From the NCBI GenBank assembly GCA_942490995.1, contig CALOBG010000014.1:186001-250000 (forward strand): a stretch of 64,000 bases of DNA. Direction: 5' to 3'. The position numbers were made by a program, and so were the translations under genes. The stretch comes from UBA981 sp942490995. GTDB taxonomy: Bacteria > Pseudomonadota > Gammaproteobacteria > Ga0077536. Below are positions 8,892 to 17,655 of the stretch, piece after piece (positions within the stretch are counted from its first letter, which is position 1; each line of letters begins with the position of its first letter). The notes under the pieces are model-generated. The model did not search any database. It saw only the letters and a list, made by a program, of their open reading frames with translations, and was not told the DNA's origin.

Positions 8892-10553
8892 CTACTTGAC
8901 CCGGCCCCAGGCGGTGCCCCAGCGGCCGTCTTCGCCCCCGCTGTCGGGTTCGTCGGCGCGTGGCGCCGCATAAAGGTTGAAAACCCAGAAGAACTTCTCG
9001 TTGCCCGGATCGAGGGCAATGCCGCTGTAGTCGCCCCAGCGGTTGCGCGGACCGCCAAAGGTCCGGAGGTAGTAATCGTCTCCTGCCTTGACCGTCTGCG
9101 TCGGGCCAATCGTGCCGGCCGGATCGCCGGCGCTACGTTTGGCCGCAAACGCGCCGGCATAGATGTCCGGGCTCGACGCGGAGAATCCGACTGCCGCATC
9201 GCCATAGCTGTTGACCGCGATAGCAGGGAAGAATGTCGTCGAATCGCCGGACGAAATATCGTCACCGAGAATCGTGCCACCGTCGATCTGGACGATCGCG
9301 CCGGAGCCGGCGCTGGTATCCATCGCCACCCAGTGCGCCTTGGTCGTACCGGCAATCGCTGGATCGCAGGGCCCGGTGCCGTCGATGCTCATCACCATCC
9401 ACAGACCGTCGTCACGCCAGACCGCGTCGAGCGCGCGCCGGTCGTTGACTTCGATCAATGCGTCGGTACCGGCCTGCGGGGCGTCGGACAATGCCGGGAA
9501 GCTGCAACCGCCGCCAACATTCTCTATGTCGCCGATAACGACGAATTCGCCGGAGAAGAAAGGCCCGCCGTTCGCACCGAGCGGATCGTCGATCGTGATT
9601 ACCTGGGCCGCTTCCACGCCACCCGGGCCGCCGAAGGTCAACCCGCTGTAGCCGACCAGGAAGGTGCCGATTGTCGAGCCGGCCCCGCCTATACCACCGT
9701 CACCGAACACCTGCGCCGGCATTTGAGTGAGATCGAAAAACCCGCTTGCGCCCGCCGGATAATAAACATTTGCAGCGCTTGTGCCGCCTGAATAAAACGG
9801 ATCCTTGGCGACGATCCAAACATACGAGCCGCCGAAGCCGCTGAAGTCACCGGGATGGACGAAGTAATTCGCGGTGACATAAATCGCCTCTTCGTCAACT
9901 TCGAAGCCCGGGTAGTCGGCCCAGAAGTCGAGCCCGATTCCGACGAGACCCGTCAGCTTCGCGTCTATCGACAGGTAGTACCAGTCGGCTTCGGTGTTGG
10001 TCTGAGGGTTTCCGCTCTTCGACACCGCCAGCAAGATGCGCGACTCGTTACCGGGATCGGCAAAGGACGTCCCGGCGTTGACCCGCTCCAGCGTGACGAC
10101 AACAAACCGGTCCTCGTACTGGTCGTAGACGATCTTCGGATCGAACGTGAACGTCTTCGGCTCCAGCGGCGCGAAGAACTCGGCGAGTGACGAACGCCAT
10201 TTTTCCTTGCCACCCTTGGTGCGCGACTCGATCATTGTGTTGACCACCGAGATCACCCTGCTGTGTCCGACCGCGCCTATGGGATCGGGCGGGATGAAGC
10301 GGAAGCCGTCGTTCTCTTCGGCATTGTCGTCAAAATTGACGCCGAGGAAGGTCTTTTGCAGCAGCGGCGCGTATGGTGCCGTACCCATGGCCGCCGTCGG
10401 GTTGGCCGTCACGCCGGTAGATCGCCCGTTGGGGTAGGGTTCGACTTCGAGCTGGTCGGGATCGATTTCCGGCCCGGCAATAGCGTTACCAACCAGCAGC
10501 GCACCGGTCGCGACCAGCAGTAAAGCGCGTGAAAATGGGATGAACCTGAACAT
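8892..10553 (-). CDS. Large exported protein of unknown function
   Basis: A 553-residue protein starting at the ATG at 10553 with a signal peptide (LLLVATGALLVGNAIAG, cleavage before PEID). The mature part is rich in Gly, Asp and aromatic residues with recurrent short beta-type segments (YDQYEDRFVVVTLERV, EEAIYVTANYFVH, NRWGDYSGIALDPG), consistent with an extracellular beta-propeller-like fold, although no repeat unit is clear. It is monocistronic with its own terminator. I recognise it only as a conserved exported type; no active site is visible. Confidence 0.75.
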   Translation of the reverse strand: MFRFIPFSRALLLVATGALLVGNAIAGPEIDPDQLEVEPYPNGRSTGVTANPTAAMGTAPYAPLLQKTFLGVNFDDNAEENDGFRFIPPDPIGAVGHSRVISVVNTMIESRTKGGKEKWRSSLAEFFAPLEPKTFTFDPKIVYDQYEDRFVVVTLERVNAGTSFADPGNESRILLAVSKSGNPQTNTEADWYYLSIDAKLTGLVGIGLDFWADYPGFEVDEEAIYVTANYFVHPGDFSGFGGSYVWIVAKDPFYSGGTSAANVYYPAGASGFFDLTQMPAQVFGDGGIGGAGSTIGTFLVGYSGLTFGGPGGVEAAQVITIDDPLGANGGPFFSGEFVVIGDIENVGGGCSFPALSDAPQAGTDALIEVNDRRALDAVWRDDGLWMVMSIDGTGPCDPAIAGTTKAHWVAMDTSAGSGAIVQIDGGTILGDDISSGDSTTFFPAIAVNSYGDAAVGFSASSPDIYAGAFAAKRSAGDPAGTIGPTQTVKAGDDYYLRTFGGPRNRWGDYSGIALDPGNEKFFWVFNLYAAPRADEPDSGGEDGRWGTAWGRVK

Positions 10554-10758
10554 ATTCGTACCCCCTGTTTGTATTATGTAAAACCTTGGCCGGGAGCATT
10601 GGTTATATGCGCGATTCCGCACAGATTTGTAGTCCCGCTAAGGCAAATTGGAAACCACTCCAAAAGTGTAGACCACCCTGGTGGAATTACCGAAAAATCT
10701 CACTCAGTGTTTCTACCAACGTCAACGAACCCGACCAGTTACTCTGCGAGCACTGCAC

Positions 10759-11442
10759 ATGAACCTGATCACCCGACTAACGTCGTTAACACTTCTGGCC
10801 GCGGCCTCGCTGGCCATCCCCGGCGGATGCGCCAAAGAACCGGATAACGGCATTGCCGCAAATCCCGATGCAGTCAGGCCGGTCATGATCGGTCAGACCG
10901 CACCGCCATTCGAGCTCACGGCCGCCGACGGCAGCCGATACCGAATGGACCCGGCCGCGATGGCGGCGCCCGTCATCGTCGTGTTCTATCGCGGCGGCTG
11001 GTGCCCGTATTGCGCCGCCCATTTCATGGAACTGCGCAAGGCCGAGGACGCGGTACGCGAGATGGGCTACGAACTCGTATTCATCAGCCCGGACCGGCCG
11101 GAAAAGCTCGCCGAGAGCCTGACTCAGCTGGATGTCGAGTACACGTTGCTTTCCGATTCCGATATGGAAGCGGCAAAGGCGTTCGGCGTCGCCTTCGAGG
11201 TGGACGAGGCGACGATCAACCGCTACCGCGAGATCGGCATCGACCTTGCCGACAGCTCGGGACGCGAACACGGCCTGCTGCCGGTCCCGGCGCTTTTCAT
11301 CATCGGCAGCGATGGGATCATCCGCTTCCAGTACGTGAATCCCAACTACAAGGTCCGAATCAGCGCGGCGTTGTTTGTCGCCGCGGCCACGGCCGCGCTC
11401 GAACAGAAGCCGCTGAAACCGCTGAAACCGCTGAAAAAATAG
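10759..11442 (+). CDS. Lipoprotein peroxiredoxin (AhpC/TSA-like)
   Basis: A 227-residue thioredoxin-fold protein. The ATG at 10759 gives a lipoprotein signal peptide with lipobox AIPGGC (Cys-24). The domain contains IVVFYRGGWCPYC with redox Cys-82 and Cys-85, the FISPDRPEKL block and a late cis-Pro region (LLPVPALFIIG), as in the AhpC/TSA peroxiredoxin-like family. It should reduce peroxides or act in thiol exchange at the periplasmic face. The C-terminus ends in a repeated Lys-Pro-Leu tail encoded by three tandem 9-bp units. Confidence 0.88.
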   Translation: MNLITRLTSLTLLAAASLAIPGGCAKEPDNGIAANPDAVRPVMIGQTAPPFELTAADGSRYRMDPAAMAAPVIVVFYRGGWCPYCAAHFMELRKAEDAVREMGYELVFISPDRPEKLAESLTQLDVEYTLLSDSDMEAAKAFGVAFEVDEATINRYREIGIDLADSSGREHGLLPVPALFIIGSDGIIRFQYVNPNYKVRISAALFVAAATAALEQKPLKPLKPLKK

Positions 11443-11647
11443 CGGCGACGCGGCACAAACACAGCGCCTGGTTGCCACCGGTTGCTTGTTCTGTACCGCC
11501 TGATAGGCGAAAATTGCGGGTTTGTCGCTAGCCGTCCGGTACATAGCCGCCGGGCGAGGGTCTGCATGGTTCTGGCGGACCCGACGCCACCGAGAAGCCG
11601 GCAATTGCGCCGGCACGGGGCTGCAATACCTTCAGCGGGGGTACGCT

Positions 11648-12661
11648 TTGGCGCGCTCACTTTTCGGCCATTCCGCCGATCGCCTGGCAAAACGGATACC
11701 GTGGCTGCGGCGCCTGTTGTGGGCGCTCGAGTCCGGGTTTCTGCGCCTGACATTTGCCATTCTGCGGCTGTTTAAACCCGCGCGCGCCGCCAGCATCGGC
11801 GCCGCGCTTTGCGGATTTTTTGGCCCGCGCCTGCCCAAGAGCAACCATTTCCGGCGTAATTTTTCGGTCGTGTTCCCCGACCATGGCCGTGAACAAATCG
11901 AGAGTCTGGTCGCCGAGTCGTGGCGCAACTTCGGCGCCAGCATGGCCGAGTATGCTCATCTGGACGATATCGCTCACGGTAAACGCGACGCCGGCATCGA
12001 GACGATTGTATCGGCAAGAATTCGCGCGTTTTCCGAATCCGGTCGGCCTGCTGTTTTTGTCGGCGCCCACACGGCCAACTGGGAACTGCCGGCTCGCGCG
12101 ATCGTCGACCAGAATCACCCGGTCACCGCCATCTTCACACCGCTGCAGAATCCCGGGCTCGACGCATTGCTGCACCGCTGCCGCCGCGCGCTCGGCTGCC
12201 GCCTGGTGCCGGCTTCGGAGAGCGTGCGGCCGCTTATAGCCGAACTGAGCGCAGGCCGCTCGATCGGTCTCATCGTCGACCAGAAAGTGGAAACCGGCGA
12301 GATGCTGCCGTTATTCGGCCGCGACAAGATGACGACCCTCGTCCCGGCCCGGCTCGCACTGCGTTTCGATTGCGAACTCGTGCCTATACGAGTGCAGAGA
12401 ATCGACGGTTCCCGGTTCAAGGTCACTATCTACGATCCGGTCGAGCCCGATGATCCGGATGGCAGCGATGCGGAAAAGGCGCGACAGATGATGGAAAAGG
12501 TCAATCGTCATTTCGAGGCGTGGATTCTCGAAAATCCCGGGCAGTGGTACTGCGGAAACCGGCGCTGGCCAAAGAGAATCAGCAACGCGGAAGATGTGAA
12601 AGCCATCGTCGCCGCCAACCCAGACACCAGGAGCAGCGGCTCCGGCAATCGTGCCGCCTGA
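11648..12661 (+). CDS. LpxL/HtrB-type lipid acyltransferase
   Basis: A ~337-residue protein of the lipid A biosynthesis acyltransferase family. The HX4E catalytic motif is present (HTANWE, His-141 to Glu-146 from the TTG at 11648), preceded by an N-terminal amphipathic/hydrophobic segment (LLWALESGFLRLTFAIL) that anchors it at the inner membrane. Later family blocks (IGLIVDQKVETGEMLPLFGR, PGQWYCGNRRWP) are intact. The start is uncertain: the frame is open to 11522, and the TTG at 11648 after AGCGGGGG is the best placed. It opens the surface-modification locus and is 24 nt from the sulfotransferase. Confidence 0.85.
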   Translation: MARSLFGHSADRLAKRIPWLRRLLWALESGFLRLTFAILRLFKPARAASIGAALCGFFGPRLPKSNHFRRNFSVVFPDHGREQIESLVAESWRNFGASMAEYAHLDDIAHGKRDAGIETIVSARIRAFSESGRPAVFVGAHTANWELPARAIVDQNHPVTAIFTPLQNPGLDALLHRCRRALGCRLVPASESVRPLIAELSAGRSIGLIVDQKVETGEMLPLFGRDKMTTLVPARLALRFDCELVPIRVQRIDGSRFKVTIYDPVEPDDPDGSDAEKARQMMEKVNRHFEAWILENPGQWYCGNRRWPKRISNAEDVKAIVAANPDTRSSGSGNRAA

Positions 12662-12685
12662 GCCGGGCCCAAAGGAGATCAAGGC

Positions 12686-13645
12686 ATGCCTGTCCTAAGC
12701 GACGCCATCAAAAAGGTACTGGTCATCGGCGCCACCGGGGCGCTACCGAAGTCCATGCGCATCACAGCCCGTGAACCCTTGCTTGCAAAGCTCGAACTCG
12801 GCATTGCCCAACGCGCGGATTTGCTGATCATCGGTCATCCGAAGAGCGGCAATACCTGGCTCAAGGCGATGTTGTCACGGCTCTACCAGGTGCGTTACGG
12901 ACTCCCTGAAAAACTGATGAACAAGTCCGACGAGTACTCGCGACGGCATCCGCAAATCCCGCGCATGGCGGCGACCAACGGTTGCTACAGCTACGAGTCG
13001 GCGGTCGGCAAGGCACTCGCGGCAGATGCGCCGGACAACCCGCTGAAGCACAAGGCCGTGATGCTGCTCGCACGCAATCCGCTGGATATTGCCGTGTCCT
13101 GGTATATGCAGTTCACCAAACGCCAGTCGGCCCGAAAACAGGAGCTGATCAACCATAACCTTGCCCACCCGATCGATCGCAACACTGTCGAGATGTGGGA
13201 GTTCGTGCGTCACGGTGACATCGGCCTGCCGTTTCTCATTGACTATCTGAACGGCTGGGCGCGCGACATAGAGGCACTGCCAAGAGCCACGATCGTGCGC
13301 TACGAAGACCTGCGCCATGACACCGCCAATACGCTTGCGCGCATCCTGGAACTGATGGGTGAGAGCTTTAGCGAGGAAGAAATCGCCGCGGCAGTCGAAT
13401 GGGGCTCGTTCGATAATCTGCGCAAGCTGGAAGCGGAAGGCTTCTTCAGCCAGGGCGGGATGACCCTGCGCAACCCCAAGGATCCCGAGAGTTTTAAAGT
13501 CCGCCGCGCCAAGGTCGGCGGCTATCGCGACTACTTCTCGCCACAACAGGTTGCGGAACTGGAAGCGCTGGTCAATGACAACCTGTTGCCGGTGTTCGGG
13601 TACACGCCGATCTCGCCCCCCGTCGCAGCAGCGACCGGCAGCTAG
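12686..13645 (+). CDS. PAPS-dependent sulfotransferase 1
   Basis: A 319-residue sulfotransferase-domain protein. The 5'-phosphosulfate loop PKSGNTW is at residues 52-58, the 3'-phosphate motif RNPLDIAVS at 130-138, and the C-terminal nucleotide-binding block KVGGYRDYF near 280. A strong ribosome site (AAGGAG at 12672-12677) precedes the ATG. It should move sulfate from PAPS to a hydroxyl of a glycan or lipid in the cytosol. It shares its C-terminal block, including FKVRRAKVGGYRDY, with the second sulfotransferase at 15.6 kb, so the two are paralogs. Confidence 0.93.
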   Translation: MPVLSDAIKKVLVIGATGALPKSMRITAREPLLAKLELGIAQRADLLIIGHPKSGNTWLKAMLSRLYQVRYGLPEKLMNKSDEYSRRHPQIPRMAATNGCYSYESAVGKALAADAPDNPLKHKAVMLLARNPLDIAVSWYMQFTKRQSARKQELINHNLAHPIDRNTVEMWEFVRHGDIGLPFLIDYLNGWARDIEALPRATIVRYEDLRHDTANTLARILELMGESFSEEEIAAAVEWGSFDNLRKLEAEGFFSQGGMTLRNPKDPESFKVRRAKVGGYRDYFSPQQVAELEALVNDNLLPVFGYTPISPPVAAATGS

Positions 13646-13681
13646 ACACCCAGTGCGCGGGTTTAGCGATTGCGGCATGTC

Positions 13682-14773
13682 ATGAATTCGACCCCACCAC
13701 GAACCTGGCTCGTACTCGGCGACAAACGCGGCGACAACGGCCAGGTCGAGGCAGTTGCCGCCCAGCTGCCATGGCCCTACGAAACCCGCGTCGTGCAGAT
13801 GAAACCGGAGTGGGTTTACGGCAAGCCACGGGTGCGGCCGTCTCTGGACCATCTCGACCTGGCGAAATCCGACCCGCTGGAGCCGCCATGGCCGGATCTG
13901 ATCATTACCGTTGGGCGGCGCCCGTCATCGGTCGCATTGTGGATTCAGGAGCAATCCGGAGGTCACGCGCGGATTGTCCAGATGACCAAGCCGTCAACCC
14001 GCATCGGCCGCTTCGACCTGGTAGTCACCAGCGCCGAGACGCTGTTGCCGCCGCTGCCCAATATTGTTGAAACGACATTGCCATTGATGCGGGTTCAACA
14101 GGACCCGCTCGAACTGGAACAATGGCGCCACAACTTCGCCGACCTGCCGCGGCCGCTGATCGGGTTTCTGATCGGCGGGCCGACACGCCCCTACATCTAC
14201 GATCGCAGCGTCCTCGATCAGGTACTGAAACTGGCACAAGACGTCGCCGACCGCCAGGGCGGAACCCCGTATCTGACGACGAGCCGACGCACACCGGAAT
14301 GGTTCACTGACGCGCTGCAGGAATCGTTGCCGGTGGCCGCACGGCTGTTCCGCTGGAGCGCGGAGGCGGATGACAATCCTTACAAGGGTATCCTCGGTCT
14401 CGCTGACGGACTGATCGTCACCGGTGACAGCATCTCCATGATGGTCGAGGGGATCGGGCTTGGCCGTCCACTGGGAATCCTGTCGCTACCGGTCGGGATT
14501 ATTGGCGCGCTGGATCAGGCACGACGCAATGCGCTGTCGTGGCTGTTTGCGTCGCGCGCGGAAGGCGCAAGCGCGGCGCGCCAGGCAACGGCACGGCTGC
14601 TCTATCATCTGAGACTCGCCCACCAGAGCCGCAATTTCCAGGCATTCCACCGCAAACTCGTTGCGGGCGGTCAGGCGGTCTGGGCCGGGGACACGTTCAG
14701 GACACCGGTCCCAACCAACGAAAAGGACGTTGAGCGGGTCGTAGCGCGAATACGCGAGGTGATGCAGCCGTAA
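13682..14773 (+). CDS. ELM1-family (mitochondrial-fission ELM1-like) protein
   Basis: A 363-residue protein of the bacterial ELM1 family, a GT-B-fold group often encoded near LPS-core genes. Characteristic blocks are WLVLGDKRGDNGQ at the start, IITVGRRPSS, ARIVQMTKPS, IGFLIGGPTRPY and the nucleotide-sugar-site-like VTGDSISMMVEGIGLGRPLG. Start ATG at 13682; a TTG lies 12 nt upstream. No activity is established for the family; a glycosyltransferase-like role in envelope assembly is inferred from fold and context. It is 36 nt after the sulfotransferase and probably cotranscribed. Confidence 0.85.
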   Translation: MNSTPPRTWLVLGDKRGDNGQVEAVAAQLPWPYETRVVQMKPEWVYGKPRVRPSLDHLDLAKSDPLEPPWPDLIITVGRRPSSVALWIQEQSGGHARIVQMTKPSTRIGRFDLVVTSAETLLPPLPNIVETTLPLMRVQQDPLELEQWRHNFADLPRPLIGFLIGGPTRPYIYDRSVLDQVLKLAQDVADRQGGTPYLTTSRRTPEWFTDALQESLPVAARLFRWSAEADDNPYKGILGLADGLIVTGDSISMMVEGIGLGRPLGILSLPVGIIGALDQARRNALSWLFASRAEGASAARQATARLLYHLRLAHQSRNFQAFHRKLVAGGQAVWAGDTFRTPVPTNEKDVERVVARIREVMQP

Positions 14774-14788
14774 GGTCGCAGAGCCCGG

Positions 14789-15472
14789 CTAGACGCGACC
14801 GCTTCCGCGGGTGACCAGTTTCATCAGGCGCGTCCCCAGACGGCTGATCTTCTGCGAAACGAACGCCATGCGCGACGGCCGGTTCCAGCTCATCTGAACC
14901 ATCCGTCGCGGCCCCTGGTAACGCACGTAGCCATGGAACGAATGATCGCAGCGGCGAAACGCCATCAGCGAACCCGACATCGGCGGAATCTGCGCTGCAT
15001 AGTCCTCGATATTTTCCTTGGAACGCAGGATTCGCAGCTGGCCGCCGTCACCCTCCCAGCCGTCGTTGAAATAAACCAGGACCGTGACAACCTTGCTCCA
15101 GTGATCGGTGTGAATGTCGCCGTCACTCAGTTCGGAAAACGTGCGCACGGTAACCGTCGTCGTGCTTCCGGTGAGATCGACACCGAACTTGTCAGCGAGC
15201 GCGTCACGCATTGCCGGGCTGGTCAGCTGCTCGATGAATGCGTCAAACACCGGCCCACGCTCATAGCTTTCATAATCCTTGTTGCCCGCGCTCGGAATCA
15301 ACGGATAATCGGCGTTGACGGCATCGACGACCTGCTGATCCAGGAACCCGGGAACGACCAGGTAATCGTACGGTTCACGCTGCAACGTGGCCGCCGCCAG
15401 CTTGTCGATATTTAGCAGATTCTTCGGAAGCTCGGGCTGCCGGGAAGTGGCGAGATTAGTTGCACTGTTCAT
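14789..15472 (-). CDS. 2-oxoglutarate/Fe(II) oxygenase (prolyl-hydroxylase fold)
   Basis: A 227-residue protein with the iron triad visible as HTDHW (His and Asp) and a distal His in the block GSLMAFRRCDHSFHGYVRYQ; the conserved Arg for 2-oxoglutarate would be in PRRMVQ. The layout matches small 2OG-Fe(II) hydroxylases that act on sugars, lipids or proteins. It is convergent with the ELM1 gene (15 nt between stops). Its presence among sulfotransferases suggests it hydroxylates the acceptor, but the substrate cannot be told from sequence. Confidence 0.87.
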   Translation of the reverse strand: MNSATNLATSRQPELPKNLLNIDKLAAATLQREPYDYLVVPGFLDQQVVDAVNADYPLIPSAGNKDYESYERGPVFDAFIEQLTSPAMRDALADKFGVDLTGSTTTVTVRTFSELSDGDIHTDHWSKVVTVLVYFNDGWEGDGGQLRILRSKENIEDYAAQIPPMSGSLMAFRRCDHSFHGYVRYQGPRRMVQMSWNRPSRMAFVSQKISRLGTRLMKLVTRGSGRV

Positions 15473-15612
15473 AGGACCTGACCGGGATTTACTGTAAAGG
15501 ACTAACGCGTCATAATAACTCGTTATTCAGCTTGCGGCCATCGGGCAACCGGCTCCCTTCATTAGCAAACGCCCCCGCAGCAACAGCATTTGCCGGTACC
15601 CAATCAGAGGTC

Positions 15613-16593
15613 ATGATAGCCATGTTTCAGACTGTCTGGAAGAAGTTTTCCCGTCATGCCGTGCTCGGTGCGGTGTTCTTTCTGCCTTACGAGAAGCGAC
15701 GCAAACTCGAGCGCTGGATGCGCGGCCGGGTCGAGGCCCGCAAGATGGCCGATGCCGACTGGGTGCTGGTGTCGTGGGGCAAGAGCGGGCGGACCTGGCT
15801 CAGAGTCATGTTGTCGCGTTTTTACCAGATCAAGTTCGATTTGCCGGAAGGCATGCTGGTGGGCTTCGATAACATGCATCGCGCCAACCGGGATGCGCCA
15901 AAGGTGTTTTTCACCCACGGCAACTACCTCAAGGACTATACCGGACACGAAGACGACAAACGCGATTTCTACAACAAGAAAATCGTGCTGCTGGTGCGCG
16001 ATCCGCGTGACGTTGCGGTGTCGCAGTTTTTCCAGTGGAAATATCGCATGCGCACGCGCAAGAAAGCGCTGAACGATTACCCGGAACATGGCTCCGACAT
16101 CTCCATGTTCGATTTCATGATGCATCCCCACCAGGGCATGCCGCGCATCATCGAGTACTTCAATGGCTGGACCGCCGACGTCGACAATATCGGCGACATC
16201 CTGATCATCCGCTACGAAGACATGCGGGCGAATCCGGAGGCCGTGCTGAAACAGGTCGTCGACTTTACCGGGACGCCCGGAACCGACGAACAGATCGCGG
16301 AGGCAGTCGAATACGCGCGTTACGAGAACATGAAAAAGCTCGAAGAGAAAAGTGTGTTCCGTCTCGCGGGCGGGCGCATGCAGCCGGGCGACAAGAAAAA
16401 CCCGGACTCATTCAAAGTCCGCCGCGCCAAAGTCGGCGGTTACCGGGATTACTACACGGACGAAGAGGTCAGCCAGATCGACGCTTACATGGCCGCGCAT
16501 CTGTCATCGGACTTCAACTACACCAGCGAACCGCTGGTAGTGCCCGAACTCGGCGGCGAGGGCGACTCCGACGCGAGCCAGGCTACCGCCTGA
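15613..16593 (+). CDS. PAPS-dependent sulfotransferase 2
   Basis: A 326-residue sulfotransferase-domain protein, paralog of the one at 12.7 kb. The PAPS 5' loop is GKSGRTW (56-62), the 3'-phosphate motif RDPRDVAVS (129-137), and the C-terminal block KVGGYRDYYT. An N-terminal hydrophobic segment (HAVLGAVFFLPY) may sit at the membrane. Two close ATGs exist (15613 and 15622); AGAGG at 15606-15610 fits the second by spacing. It is divergent from the oxygenase gene. It likely sulfates a different position or acceptor than its paralog. Confidence 0.92.
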   Translation: MIAMFQTVWKKFSRHAVLGAVFFLPYEKRRKLERWMRGRVEARKMADADWVLVSWGKSGRTWLRVMLSRFYQIKFDLPEGMLVGFDNMHRANRDAPKVFFTHGNYLKDYTGHEDDKRDFYNKKIVLLVRDPRDVAVSQFFQWKYRMRTRKKALNDYPEHGSDISMFDFMMHPHQGMPRIIEYFNGWTADVDNIGDILIIRYEDMRANPEAVLKQVVDFTGTPGTDEQIAEAVEYARYENMKKLEEKSVFRLAGGRMQPGDKKNPDSFKVRRAKVGGYRDYYTDEEVSQIDAYMAAHLSSDFNYTSEPLVVPELGGEGDSDASQATA

Positions 16594-16607
16594 CCTGGAT
16601 CTGATGC

Positions 16608-16638
16608 AGTAGCGGATCGGTTGTTACGATCCGCCACT
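16608..16638. terminator. Bidirectional terminator-like hairpin
   Basis: A 12-bp stem with one mismatch (AGTAGCGGATCG with CGATCCGCCACT, 7-nt loop) fills the gap between the convergent sulfotransferase and glycosyltransferase genes. T-tracts are poor. Confidence 0.5.
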
Positions 16639-16644
16639 ACCATC

Positions 16645-17556
16645 TCACGCCGCCAGGGACGGTACGCGCCGCACCAGTTCCAGCGCGTCGTGGCGAAGGT
16701 GGTTGTTATTCATTTCCTCGCGCAACATTGCCTCGGTTACCACGCCGCTCTCCAGACATTCGCGAACCAGACCAAAAAAGAACTGCTCCTGTTTCGGATC
16801 CGGATGAGCCTTGTATCGGCCGGTAAATCCGTAGTCACCGAACATTGCACGGCGTGCGCGTCGGAACCAGTGCTTGGGCGGGAACAACTGGAACGTATCT
16901 GCCGGGCGGTAATCCACCCGCAGACCGGTCTTCCACGGCTGGGTCTTGCGTTTCGTGTTGTGCAACAAACGCGTTTCGCTATCGAGGTGGTCGAAGTCGT
17001 TCCAGCGGTTTTCGAACAGCCCGATCGTGTCGCGATCTTCGAGTTTCAGACAGACCCAGTCCATGTAATCACGGGTGAACCCGAACATCTCACCGAACTG
17101 CTTCTCCACCTGCCAGTGGCGCAACCGGGCGCAGTCCAGCAACATCACGCTGGTGGCGAGACAGCCGCGCTTGCCTTTGGAGCCCGACTTCGGCCGGCAC
17201 ATGACGGCCGCGCCCAGCATGTCGCGGTTCAGCAACTCCCACACATCCCCTACTGCAAAAACGTCTGGATCGACGACTACCGCGCGGCCCTCGTAGCCCA
17301 TCAGCTCCGGCGGCATGAATCGCAGTGGCGTAAAAGACTGCAGATCGTCATTGAGCCAGCGCCGCTTGTCACCATCGCGCAGATAGAGCTCGCCTTCGCG
17401 ACGGTGCATGAACGGGTAATCCTTGGTGTGGATAAAACGGACGTCGAATTCCGCGGCGTGCTTTGAATTTCGCTCGAACGAGTATTTGCTTACCAACGCA
17501 CCCAGCCACTGCTTGTGGTTGGTATGAATGAATACACACGGTTTTTGCGCTGCCAT
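16645..17556 (-). CDS. GT-A-fold glycosyltransferase (GT8-like)
   Basis: A 303-residue protein with a GT-A layout: N-terminal FIHTNHKQWLGALVSKYSFE (nucleotide-sugar binding), the metal motif DPDVFAV in AVVVDPDVFAVGDVWEL, and a later HNTKRKTQPW block that resembles the C-terminal His of GT8-type enzymes. It should add a sugar from a nucleotide-sugar donor in the cytosol. It is convergent with sulfotransferase 2 and closes the surface-modification locus. The acceptor is unknown. Confidence 0.8.
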   Translation of the reverse strand: MAAQKPCVFIHTNHKQWLGALVSKYSFERNSKHAAEFDVRFIHTKDYPFMHRREGELYLRDGDKRRWLNDDLQSFTPLRFMPPELMGYEGRAVVVDPDVFAVGDVWELLNRDMLGAAVMCRPKSGSKGKRGCLATSVMLLDCARLRHWQVEKQFGEMFGFTRDYMDWVCLKLEDRDTIGLFENRWNDFDHLDSETRLLHNTKRKTQPWKTGLRVDYRPADTFQLFPPKHWFRRARRAMFGDYGFTGRYKAHPDPKQEQFFFGLVRECLESGVVTEAMLREEMNNNHLRHDALELVRRVPSLAA

Positions 17557-17655
17557 GACCTGATCCTGCCTGATGGTCGAACCGACAAACCGCTATTTTC
17601 GCTTTTTCCGTGCCCGAGCGCGAGCGATGACGACCCGGCGCGGGTGCAAACGGCC

